From Cydia pomonella (lineage: Eukaryota > Arthropoda > Insecta > Lepidoptera > Tortricidae), in the NCBI RefSeq assembly GCF_033807575.1, contig NC_084704.1, forward strand, positions 28,807,968 through 28,871,967: DNA of 64,000 nt, written 5' to 3'. Below the pieces are notes generated by a model, which had not been told where the DNA came from, did no database searches, and saw only the letters and a program-made list of their open reading frames with translations. Of this stretch, positions 22,855 to 31,244 are shown one piece after another (position 1 is the first letter of the stretch; every line of letters starts with the position of its first letter). The translations under genes were made by a program, and so were the position numbers.

Positions 22855-22876
22855 ATTGTCCTTTTTTGTTCTCAGG
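22855..22876 (+). other. Strong candidate 3' splice site upstream of the CapA-like ORF
   Basis: The tract TTGTCCTTTTTTGTTCTCAG|GTG ends at 22875, about 290 nt before the CapA-like start. It could mark a non-coding host exon serving the transferred gene. An upstream ATG at 22892 opens a short frame in between, which weakens the idea. Confidence 0.35.
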
Positions 22877-23163
22877 TGCAGACATCAAATACATGACATT
22901 GACAAATTTGTGCCAACTTGTTTGGTCAGACCGCCATTGAAATAAAAGAAGAGGAAGAAGAACCGTGATTTATCCATAAGAGCTGAAGCTGGCACGTTTG
23001 CACGAGTGGATTCTGTAGGTCCGCTACGTTCCAGTGAAAGACAAGTCTGCTTTGCACTCTGGGTCAGACACAGTATCACCACTCTGTTGCAGCAGACGAA
23101 AGCGCGCTACGCCTGGCTTCGGCACCAAGTAGATCTGGACAGAATAAAAAGGAGAATTCAAAT

Positions 23164-24801
23164 ATGGAATTTATAACAAATGAATTTCTTGACATCAACA
23201 ATATTAAAAAAATCTTAGTAGACATTAAGTTTCATGAGGTGACAAAAAATCTTCAGCAGGTAGCGGCCGGGAAACTTCCCCTTCCGGATTGCTTATCTGT
23301 AGAGGAGATCAGTGATATAAGGGATATTTTTGGCTGGTTCTGTGAGGTTAGGCCGCAGGAAATCCTGAAAATGCTGGAGTCTGTCTTCAGCGCCGAACAG
23401 AACCAGACCTTTGATGGACCTAATTGGGACGGATATAAAGTAATTGCGGCCATTGAGAGGCTGATCCACGCGGACCTGAAAACCAAACAACGGTTTGTTG
23501 TGCTGCTGATGAGCTATATCTTTTATGAAGAATTTCATTATCCACAGCCAGAAACAGGCGTTTACGATATCGCAGGCAATAAATTCGACCAATTAAAGTG
23601 GGTCTACCGCTACTGGTTCAACCAGCTTGAAGTTCCCGAGAAAGGTTCCGAATTAAAATCTTTTTTTGCCTCTCAAGATGTAAATATCATGGTGAAGGAG
23701 CCAACATCAATCGTTATTCCCCCTATTCCGCAGGAAATGTGGAAAAGATCGCTTTCCTTGTCCTGCGGTGGAGATTTGCTGGCTGTCGATGTACTTACAC
23801 CAAAGAATACTACACATCTATTCGACGATATTACCGATTTCTACAGTAGTGCTGATATTGTCAGTGCCAATCTAGAATCAACGATTGATGATGATAAACC
23901 GTTCGGTCGTATGGAGGTCAAAGGGAAGCCTTTCATAATGAATACCCATACATCGATGTTTCATAAATTTCGCAACGATGCTAAGATCAATTTCTTCAGC
24001 ACCGCTACCAACCACGCTATGGATTTAGGAGAGGATGGCGTGCTCAAAACATTGAGTGTCCTTAAAAAATCTGGAGCCTATTATTCTGGAACCGCTGCCA
24101 GTGAAGCGGAACAGGAGGATGTCGTCGTTATCGAGAAAAACGGACTAAGGGTTGCATTGCTTGCATTCACCTTCGATTTGAACGGGTATAAAGTGCCTGA
24201 TAATGCCCCATACATGGTCAATGAAGTTCGTTTTAACGATATATGTCCTGACTATTCACTGATTGAAAAACAAGTGGCTATAGCTAAGGCAAAAGGAGCA
24301 GAACATATTGTTGCTTATTGTCACTGGGGATGGGAATTCGAGATGTACCCGCATGTCAACATCGTCAAAGCCGCACACAAAGTCATTGAACGCGGCGTTG
24401 ACACGATACTCGGCAATCATCCACATGTCAGCCAACCCGCTCAAATTATTGAGCGACCTAACATGCCTCCCGCGTTGGTCATTTATGCGTTTGGCGATTT
24501 CGTAAGTTACCATCCTAACAGCAGAAATTCGAAACTTGCTTATCTTGTGAAATTTGACATTGTGAGTTACTTTGGCGCAAAAGCAGCTGTGACAAATGTC
24601 AGAGCCTTACCGATCTATATAGTGAACGCTCACCTGGATGCCGACAATTATGATTGCCGCATAGTAAAATTTGAAAATGTGCTCAAAAATCCAGATGGAT
24701 ATGGGTTGACCGAGCTGGAAAAGAACCAGCTGCCGCATCTGCGTGACAAAGTGTGGAATGAAATTCTTTCGCCGTTGGTGGCCGTGACTAAAAATTGTTA
24801 A
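23164..24801 (+). CDS. CapA/PGA_cap-type metallophosphatase, bacterial origin (545 aa)
   Basis: The C-terminal 350 residues show the ordered motifs of the bacterial CapA family (poly-gamma-glutamate synthesis, PGA_cap fold related to metallophosphatases): GGDLL at about 201, ANLEST at about 235, ATNHAMDLGEDG at about 281, HWGWEFE at about 387, GNHPHVSQ at about 417 and YAFGDF at about 441. All the likely metal ligands (D, N, H, H) are present, so the enzyme may be active. The first 190 residues are helical in look and not recognised. There is no signal peptide or membrane segment, unlike many CapA proteins. The frame has no intron, stop or frameshift. It is bordered by insect repeats on both sides (LINE at 21.9-22.5 kb, MITE at 25.27 kb) and by an IS1-like piece 27 bp downstream. 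I infer horizontal transfer from bacteria. Confidence 0.9.
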   Translation: MEFITNEFLDINNIKKILVDIKFHEVTKNLQQVAAGKLPLPDCLSVEEISDIRDIFGWFCEVRPQEILKMLESVFSAEQNQTFDGPNWDGYKVIAAIERLIHADLKTKQRFVVLLMSYIFYEEFHYPQPETGVYDIAGNKFDQLKWVYRYWFNQLEVPEKGSELKSFFASQDVNIMVKEPTSIVIPPIPQEMWKRSLSLSCGGDLLAVDVLTPKNTTHLFDDITDFYSSADIVSANLESTIDDDKPFGRMEVKGKPFIMNTHTSMFHKFRNDAKINFFSTATNHAMDLGEDGVLKTLSVLKKSGAYYSGTAASEAEQEDVVVIEKNGLRVALLAFTFDLNGYKVPDNAPYMVNEVRFNDICPDYSLIEKQVAIAKAKGAEHIVAYCHWGWEFEMYPHVNIVKAAHKVIERGVDTILGNHPHVSQPAQIIERPNMPPALVIYAFGDFVSYHPNSRNSKLAYLVKFDIVSYFGAKAAVTNVRALPIYIVNAHLDADNYDCRIVKFENVLKNPDGYGLTELEKNQLPHLRDKVWNEILSPLVAVTKNC

Positions 24802-24827
24802 TAATGATAGATGGTCAAATACCAACA

Positions 24828-24938
24828 TTACCATCCAATGACCTTGTCATGCATCGTTTCTGATTTTGAAAAGTAAATGGTTTTACGAGCAAGATGTTTG
24901 ATGTGAATACGTAAATTCAAGTTATGCCACTCTAAAGT
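24828..24938 (-). pseudogene. IS1-type InsB transposase C-terminal fragment
   Basis: On the minus strand the frame reads EWHNLNLRIHIKHLARKTIY then FSKSETMHDKVIGW and a stop. This fits the C-terminus of IS1-family InsB (pattern E-x-HNL-x-LR-x-H-x-x-RL-x-RK-x-x-FS-x-S-x-x-x-H-x-KVIG), as I remember the family. The catalytic DDE part is absent, and the last few residues usual after KVIG are missing. It lies 26 bp from the CapA-like stop, on the opposite strand. The upstream 21 codons of the same frame (MASKIRDLKSC...) do not look like InsB. Confidence 0.6.
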
Positions 24939-25270
24939 AATAGCCTTTAAGAGCAATTCCTTAGCTGAGCAACTTTTCAAATCTCGAATTTTTGAAGCCA
25001 TGTTTCTGTCGCGCTGCGGTGGGCGGGAGCGGGAGCTATCTAAGTGTGAGTGCGCGCACACAGACGCGAGACTCGAGTGCTCGCTCATTGCGCGCCGTTC
25101 CGTCGACATCGCCCGCGAGCCGAACGGAATTTATCCTGCACTGCCGACGCAAGTTGTTTTTGTTGTTATCACATAATATTGTTTTTCATTTTTATATTAT
25201 ACTGTATCTATTAATTAACATATAGGTAAAAACTGCAAAAAAGAATGATGTCCCTGCTTCGGTCGTCGTC
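24939..25270. other. CpG-rich stretch between bacterial-like island and MITE
   Basis: Rich in CpG and GA/CT at 25010-25120, otherwise AT-rich. It could be a host promoter or first exon for a minus-strand ORF starting with an ATG at 25001, but no TATA or initiator is evident. Confidence 0.3.
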
Positions 25271-25351
25271 GTACAGTCAAGTGCAAAAATATGTATCGAA
25301 AGAATCGTCTCATAAATATGGTACTACGCTCTTATTACACTGGAATAAGAT

Positions 25352-26058
25352 TGTGATGGTTGTCGCTGAGGGCGAACCATACATATCCTTCAGCCTGAGG
25401 GGCTTAGTGAAGGTTTCCAGGCTAACTCAGGGTATGGAGGATAAGCTGATAGCAAACACAGGTTTCACTTAGCTAAATGGCGTCTTTCGCGCCCTTTATT
25501 GTTATCAAGAACCTTATACTTAACTAGCAAGCTATATATACACGGATATCATTAAATAGAACCGGCGTTACGCGATCGGCCTGCTGGCCCTGGGTACGGC
25601 GGGAGATCGGAATGTTCCCACGGGGAACGGGGTCAGGGATAAACCTGCGGCTATCTACGCGGGAACACGCGCGGCCTATTCAGGTTTAGCGGAATCGGGG
25701 CACTGGGGATAACCTTCCCGGCTAACTACGCGAGGACACGCGCGGCCATGGAAAGCTATACTACGGGGGAAAGGAAGGAAGAGTCCTGCGGCTATCTACG
25801 CGAGAACACGCGCGGCCTATTCAGGACTCGGCCCTACGGGAAGCCCGGGACGAACGCGAGAACGCACGCCGCCACACCGGGCTGAGCAGCCGTTGTTTCC
25901 AGCGCGGGCTCGAAACATCGACTGGCTAACGCTTCATGGTCCGCGCCGCTTATATAGGTGCGCGGCGCCGGTGTCACGCGGCAGGGGTGTGATCGCTGCT
26001 CTCTGCCCGCCGCGCGTCGCGCCCCGCCGTTGCGTTGTGACGTCGCCGTGACGTCACA
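25352..26058 (-). repeat. 3' LTR of the Gypsy-like element
   Basis: 707 bp, TG...CA. Holds three imperfect copies of a 'ggcta(t/a)ctacgcg.gaacacgcgcggcc' unit (about 25647, 25721, 25791) and a minus-strand AATAAA at 25495-25500. Confidence 0.9.
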
Positions 26059-26074
26059 GTGCCTCCCCCGTCGA
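26059..26074 (-). promoter_or_regulatory. Polypurine tract
   Basis: On the minus strand GACGGGGGAGGCAC directly abuts the 3' LTR, the expected place for plus-strand primer formation. Confidence 0.6.
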
Positions 26075-26527
26075 GGAGATTTTTGCCTAAGGTAAAAATC
26101 ACCGTAATTAGAAAATGAATGTGTGGCGGGGGTTATGTCCCGCCCTCTGTGTTATTTAGCTTGTACATACTTTATGAACATGTATATATTTTATAATTTT
26201 TAGCTTCTAACTTTTCTCATAGATAACTTTGATTCATTTACTTTGGGCTTTCCCCCCATAAATGTAATGTGTATAATTATATTCTATTCTTATAGGCTGT
26301 GGCTTACGCTCTAGCCTTGTTATGCTATACTAATTTGTTTAGTTACTGATCTATGATTACTAACTATTCTTATTTTTTCTTTACGGGCAGTATGTAATAA
26401 AAATAAACGGGATGTCGTAGGTATTTACTACCTATATGAGTAACCTTAATGTAAAGTATTAAAAAAAATATATAGAAAAACAAAAATATTAAAACAAGAA
26501 AAATAAACCATCTTCGGTTTTGTGCCG

Positions 26528-28912
26528 TTATTTCGGCCTCTGCTTCGTACTCGGCCGTCTGGCGACTCCTCGCCTCGAGGCGCCGTTTCTGCGGCGTCCG
26601 GTCCTCCGTCTCTTTCTGTGGACACGTTGCAGGGTGTCCACCACAGCCGCCTCTGGTTCGGCCAGAGTTTGGTGCTGGCCGTGGCCCAGCATCTCGTTTA
26701 TGTAGGCTGTGTACTCGGCCTCATGCTCTGCCCAGTGCCTCAAGGAGTCGAGCGCCTGGACCAGCTCCTCCTTTTCTTGGGTACTGGTGGGTTCCGGTGG
26801 GGCGGGTCCCTCGCTGGGTTCCGAATGGACGGGTGCTTCTTCGCTTTTTATGTGCCTGAGTCCATGGGTTTTCTGTTGCACTGCTTTATGCTTCTGGCAT
26901 ACGTCGCATTTCTTCACAAAGTCCACTATTTGTTTTCGCATCCCTGGCCAATAGTGTCTTTGTGCTATTCTTTTTATGGTTTTGGCCCTCCCTAAATGGC
27001 CTGTACTCGGTACATCGTGGTTTTGTTTTATGACTTGTATTCTATCTTGCTCTGGTACGCATATCTTCCATTCTGAACTCGGATCTGTTTGTTGATATGC
27101 CTGGTTGTGTACCTTTTTGTACAACTTGCCGTCCTTCATGCAGTAGTCTTGTGATCGGTCCGTGCCTTTCTCTACTTGCATTCGTTTCCTGTTGTACCAG
27201 TTATTTTCCTCTGCTGCGCATATAGGGTTCCTGGACAACTCATCGGCGATACGGTTCTGTTTTCCACTTCGGTACCTTCCTTTTGGTGACTTCTCGCATT
27301 GTTCTGATTCTCGTTCGAGTAACGCATTTAATTCTTTTTTTTGTAATTCGGTTGCTTTAATTGCTATGACTTCTGTGCGGGTATTTTCTGGTGCTGTGGT
27401 GGTTTGTTCCTCGGTGTCTTTTTTGTTGTGTTGCGGTTTCGAGGCATTTTCCCCGCTGGGTTCGCTTTGAGTACTTTTATGTACGTCGTCGTCACCGTTT
27501 TCTCCGGCGGAGTTATCACCTGCCCACGTGACTGTCATGCCCGTTCGTCGTAGAACGTCCATTCCTACGATAATACACGAGGCTGATGGCAGGACGCGAA
27601 TGCAGTGCTTGATTCTTGCGTTTTTCATCTGGATGTCCACCAACACGTTTTTCTTTACCTGTGCTCTTGCACCGTTTGCGAGTGTCACTTCTCTTTGTAC
27701 TTCCTTTTCCATCGCACCGTTTTTCATACACTCCCTGTATGTCTGTTGATCGATGTATGTGTTTGTTGAGCCTGTATCCACTAGGCAGCGATATTCTTTA
27801 CCCATTATCTGGACTTGTTCGTAAATTCGGTTATCTTCTAGGTCACTTGCCGCTCCTACGGCTTCGTTTTTCCCCCACTGTTTCTTCTTACAGCAATTCT
27901 TGCTCAATACACCCAATTTTCCACATTCACTACAAAACATACTTCCTCTTGACCGGCATTCTTTGGTTGTATGTCCCGACCTCCCGCACGACCAGCAGCA
28001 CGTCTTTGCATCGTATCTGGGGTTTATCTTTGTCTCGCGGCCGCATTCTTTTGCATCGGCCTGCGACTGGCGAAGATTCATGGATCCCGTTGTGGAACTT
28101 GCTTGTTCTGTTAGACAAAATGGTCCTTGTTCACCCTGCGAGGTCATGTCTTGGTCGGTATTGTGCGACTTTCTGTCCTCCATAAATTGGCTACCATATG
28201 TTGCAGTCGTTATGTTTTCGTACTCAGAAGCGAGTTGTAGTAATCCGGACAGGTCCTGGAAGTCTTGTTTCTTGATATATAGTTTATAGTTTCTCTGCAT
28301 GTTCTCGTGAATGCGGTATAACTTTTCCTTTTCTGACAGGTTTCCATACCTTCTCATTAACGTTTGCAGATCTGTGAGGTAGTCCGTGAAGTTCTCTTTG
28401 TATCTTTGTTTTCTGGCCACGATTCTTGTAACCAGGTTCTCTTCATAATTAACAGGAAAATAGTAAAGTTTAAACAATGCCATGAACTCCTCCCATGTGT
28501 TCCATGTATCGACATTATTTCTATACCACAGTAGGGCTTTCCCTTGTAGTATCCGGGGTAGGGCGGTTAGCACATCTTCTTTCGTTATATCGCTCGCCGA
28601 TATTAGTTCTTCTAACCTTTCCGTAAATTCGACGGCATCGTTGTCCCCGGGTTGAAATGTGAGGTTCCACTCCCTTATTATTTTCCCTATGTTCTTGGAT
28701 CCGTCCTTCTTGTCAGGTGGGTCCATCTTCACGGCTTGCTTTTTGTCCGGTGTTTTAAATTCGTCTGATTTACTTTCGTCGGCTTCCTTCACGGCTTCTA
28801 CTAGTAACTTTCTTATCTGCTCTACTGTCAACCCTTCGGTTTGTATATTTCTGTCGGCGGCTTCATGGACTAACTCTGGTTTCTTTAACTGGTAGATCCA
28901 GGCTGTTGACAT
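26528..28912 (-). CDS. Gag-protease-integrase zinc-finger fusion ORF (794 aa), RT deleted
   Basis: Residues 75-235 look like a Gypsy Gag capsid (EWNLTFQPGD, ALLWYRNN, ENFTDYLTDLQTLMRRYG). A CCHC knuckle lies at 306-319 (C-x2-C-x4-H-x4-C), with a second degenerate one at 327-340 in which His is replaced. The protease follows with DTGS at 379-382 and IVGMD at about 448. The frame then jumps from ELNALLERESEQCEKSPKG (about 527-545) straight to the tail of RNase H, GKQNRIADELSR (550-561). After that comes an integrase HHCC finger (H632, H639, C669, C672). At about 684 the integrase core is missing and a Glu/Pro-rich then Arg-rich C-tail begins. Both deletions keep the frame, so one uninterrupted polyprotein remains. 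Described only; no parent sequence is implied. Confidence 0.9.
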   Translation of the reverse strand: MSTAWIYQLKKPELVHEAADRNIQTEGLTVEQIRKLLVEAVKEADESKSDEFKTPDKKQAVKMDPPDKKDGSKNIGKIIREWNLTFQPGDNDAVEFTERLEELISASDITKEDVLTALPRILQGKALLWYRNNVDTWNTWEEFMALFKLYYFPVNYEENLVTRIVARKQRYKENFTDYLTDLQTLMRRYGNLSEKEKLYRIHENMQRNYKLYIKKQDFQDLSGLLQLASEYENITTATYGSQFMEDRKSHNTDQDMTSQGEQGPFCLTEQASSTTGSMNLRQSQADAKECGRETKINPRYDAKTCCWSCGRSGHTTKECRSRGSMFCSECGKLGVLSKNCCKKKQWGKNEAVGAASDLEDNRIYEQVQIMGKEYRCLVDTGSTNTYIDQQTYRECMKNGAMEKEVQREVTLANGARAQVKKNVLVDIQMKNARIKHCIRVLPSASCIIVGMDVLRRTGMTVTWAGDNSAGENGDDDVHKSTQSEPSGENASKPQHNKKDTEEQTTTAPENTRTEVIAIKATELQKKELNALLERESEQCEKSPKGRYRSGKQNRIADELSRNPICAAEENNWYNRKRMQVEKGTDRSQDYCMKDGKLYKKVHNQAYQQTDPSSEWKICVPEQDRIQVIKQNHDVPSTGHLGRAKTIKRIAQRHYWPGMRKQIVDFVKKCDVCQKHKAVQQKTHGLRHIKSEEAPVHSEPSEGPAPPEPTSTQEKEELVQALDSLRHWAEHEAEYTAYINEMLGHGQHQTLAEPEAAVVDTLQRVHRKRRRTGRRRNGASRRGVARRPSTKQRPK

Positions 28913-29226
28913 TGGAGCGGTGTTTTTACGGTTTGGTGCGGTCGACGCGTCGGGATAACTAGGTCTTACTGACCAGTGCTCTCGCGGAGCGGGGGCGGTC
29001 TAGGATAGCGGCTTCGACTTACCCCAGTGCTCGGTACGGACGGGTTTGGCTTTCTCGGTTGCCGTTGCTAAGCTGGCAGACGGCAGACGGTGGCTAAGTG
29101 GCGGGATTATTCTGTAAAAAAAATATTACTTACGCCCTACACGGGTGGGTGGGACGCGTCGTATATCAACCTGTGTCTTAAAATTATCCTCGTAAGCTAG
29201 CCAAAAACTCCTTTTGTGAGTTTTTT

Positions 29227-29238
29227 CGTTGGGCGCCA
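29227..29238 (-). promoter_or_regulatory. Primer-binding site, tRNA-Lys type
   Basis: On the minus strand TGGCGCCCAACG follows the 5' LTR after 2 nt. It matches the 3' end complement of tRNA-Lys as used by many Gypsy elements and retroviruses. Confidence 0.75.
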
Positions 29239-29240
29239 AA

Positions 29241-29947
29241 TGTGATGGTTGTCGCTGAGGGCGAACCATACATATCCTTCAGCCTGAGGGGCTTAGTGAA
29301 GGTTTCCAGGCTAACTCAGGGTATGGAGGATAAGCTGATAGCAAACACAGGTTTCACTTAGCTAAATGGCGTCTTTCGCGCCCTTTATTGTTATCAAGAA
29401 CCTTATACTTAACTAGCAAGCTATGTATACACGGATATCATTAAATAGAACCGGCGTTACGCGATCGGCCTGCTGGCCCTGGGTACGGCGGGAGATCGGA
29501 ATGTTCCCACGGGGAACGGGGTCAGGGATAAACCTGCGGCTATCTACGCGGGAACACGCGCGGCCTATTCAGGTTTAGCGGAATCGGGGCACTGGGGATA
29601 ACCTTCCCGGCTAACTACGCGAGGACACGCGCGGCCATGGAAAGCTATACTACGGGGGAAAGGAAGGAAGAGTCCTGCGGCTATCTACGCGAGAACACGC
29701 GCGGCCTATTCAGGACTCGGCCCTACGGGAAGCCCGGGACGAACGCGAGAACGCACGCCGCCACACCGGGCTGAGCAGCCGTTGTTTCCAGCGCGGGCTC
29801 GAAACATCGACTGGCTAACGCTTCATGGTCCGCGCCGCTTATATAGGTGCGCGGCGCCGGTGTCACGCGGCAGGGGTGTGATCGCTGCTCTCTGCCCGCC
29901 GCGCGTCGCGCCCCGCCGTTGCGTTGTGACGTCGCCGTGACGTCACA
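29241..29947 (-). repeat. 5' LTR of the Gypsy-like element
   Basis: 707 bp, one visible substitution relative to the other LTR. The TATATAAG on the minus strand near 29838-29846 is the likely promoter of the element. Confidence 0.9.
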
Positions 29948-30017
29948 AGATGTGTACACCCATATTTTTACACTTGACTGTACCTATCCGTTTTTGTAAG
30001 TAGGTATAAATATATGG

Positions 30018-30110
30018 TTAACCTTTCGAGACCCGTGGGCTCCCTGGGTAGCCAGCTTCAAAAACCAATGACGGAATGTCGCTATATTTGTCCGGGTCTC
30101 GAAAGGTTAA
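30018..30110. mobile_element. piggyBac-like foldback MITE (93 bp with TTAA)
   Basis: TTAACCTTTCGAGACCCG and its exact inverse form the ends. TTAA with CCTTTC-like termini fits piggyBac-derived MITEs. Confidence 0.65.
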
Positions 30111-31010
30111 ACTACAATCTATTTAAAGTATTTAACTTGTAGTACGATGGGGCTCAACTTGGGCCGCCTTATTGAAGAACGTATCGCAATGACAATCTGG
30201 GTAAAGTATGTTGGGATAATGCCGGACAATTTTGGGACCAATTGAGAGAACTCGTGAGAAAATGTTTTTTCGAGATCTCAGCACGTGACAGATTCTTGAA
30301 GTACGGAGCGAATCGTTAAATAATAACCGTAGATTCGGCCTGAATTTTGGTTATCTTCAATATAGAACGGTTTCAGTTTTGTACCTGTGTAAAGATAATA
30401 CATACTTTTTTTAGAGTAACGAGTGTTTTACCATCAAGGGAGAACATCGGATGGTGAAAAAAAGTTGCTTCTAATGGAAAGAGAATAAGGTATCACAAAG
30501 AAATAGGTCCGGTGTCTACCCTTCTCCAATGTATATAAATTACATTACAGCCACCAATAATTATAAACTTAAAAGTTGTCAACGAAAGTTTCTTTTTCGT
30601 ATTTTTGTATCCGATCTTAAGCCTGATACAAAAATTGGTAAAATTGTGGCTCTCAAACTTTGATACCTATGTCATAAGGCAATTTGATAAGTAAACAATG
30701 TGCTAAGAAACCTCTTATTGTAAGGTTTACCCGAAGTAATAAAGTATTTTTCTTACTTTATAATAGATAGGTTTCGAAGTTTTGACAATTTAAGATCTCG
30801 TGAACTGCACAGGTTTAGTGAAAGTGTAAATGTATTGTTTATTGAAAGGAATGTACTAGAGGATATTAAATACTTAAGTAGGAGGGACAAAAATCAAAAT
30901 AAAAAATAATCGTGCCCAGTCATTTTTTAATGAAGGTCGCCAAAAAAATAAGAATCAATCTTAGAAATCAAAAAGATTAAGTAGTTCTTTAAAAAGGTCA
31001 AGGTTTTTTT
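30111..31010. other. Intergenic, no recognised gene
   Basis: AT-rich unique-looking sequence with no supported frames or terminal repeats. Confidence 0.4.
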
Positions 31011-31012
31011 TT

Positions 31013-31150
31013 ATACTACGTCGGTGGCAAACAAGCATACGGCCCGCCTGATGGTAAGCAGTATCCGTAGCCTATGTACGCCTGCAACTCTAGAGGAGTT
31101 ACATGCGCGTTGCCGACCCTAACCCTCCCACCCCTCGTTGAGCTCACTGA
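31013..31150 (-). mobile_element. LINE 3' end fragment
   Basis: A T-run then 'tggcaaacaagcatacggcc' and 'cgcctgatggtaagca', in the orientation of a minus-strand insertion. Related 3' ends in plus orientation occur at about 47988-48088, 52638-52735 and 58933-59010. Confidence 0.6.
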
Positions 31151-31244
31151 GAGCCCATCTTGAAGTATGAAAAATAAGTAAAATTGCGATTTTGTTGGTA
31201 TAATGTTGCAATTATGTATCGTTTTTTTATAAAAAGTAAGGATC

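Larger units (their letters stand above)
25352..29947 (-). mobile_element. Young Ty3/Gypsy-like LTR element, internally deleted (4596 bp)
   Basis: Two 707-bp LTRs (25352-26058 and 29241-29947) start TGTGATGG and end GACGTCACA. I see one difference between them (CTATATATA vs CTATGTATA). The target duplication AGAT is at 25348-25351 and 29948-29951. Orientation is minus: a TATATAAG promoter lies in the LTR (about 29838-29846), AATAAA on the minus strand at 25495-25500 in the 3' LTR, the primer-binding site next to the right LTR, and a purine tract next to the left LTR. The single ORF lacks reverse transcriptase and the integrase catalytic core. It is therefore non-autonomous and must have been copied by a relative. 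Confidence 0.93.
25273..29980. mobile_element. Tc1/mariner-type MITE split by an LTR element
   Basis: The left piece 25273-25351 begins CAGTCAAGTGCAAAAATATG. The right piece 29952-29980 ends in its near-exact inverse. TA flanks both ends (25271-25272, 29981-29982). The LTR element at 25352-29947 inserted into it with an AGAT duplication; without that the MITE is about 108 bp. Confidence 0.8.

Noticed and set aside
23164..24801. Contaminating bacterial contig
   Set aside because: Host repeats flank the gene on both sides within the same sequence. Kept as an alternative to test, not as the main reading.
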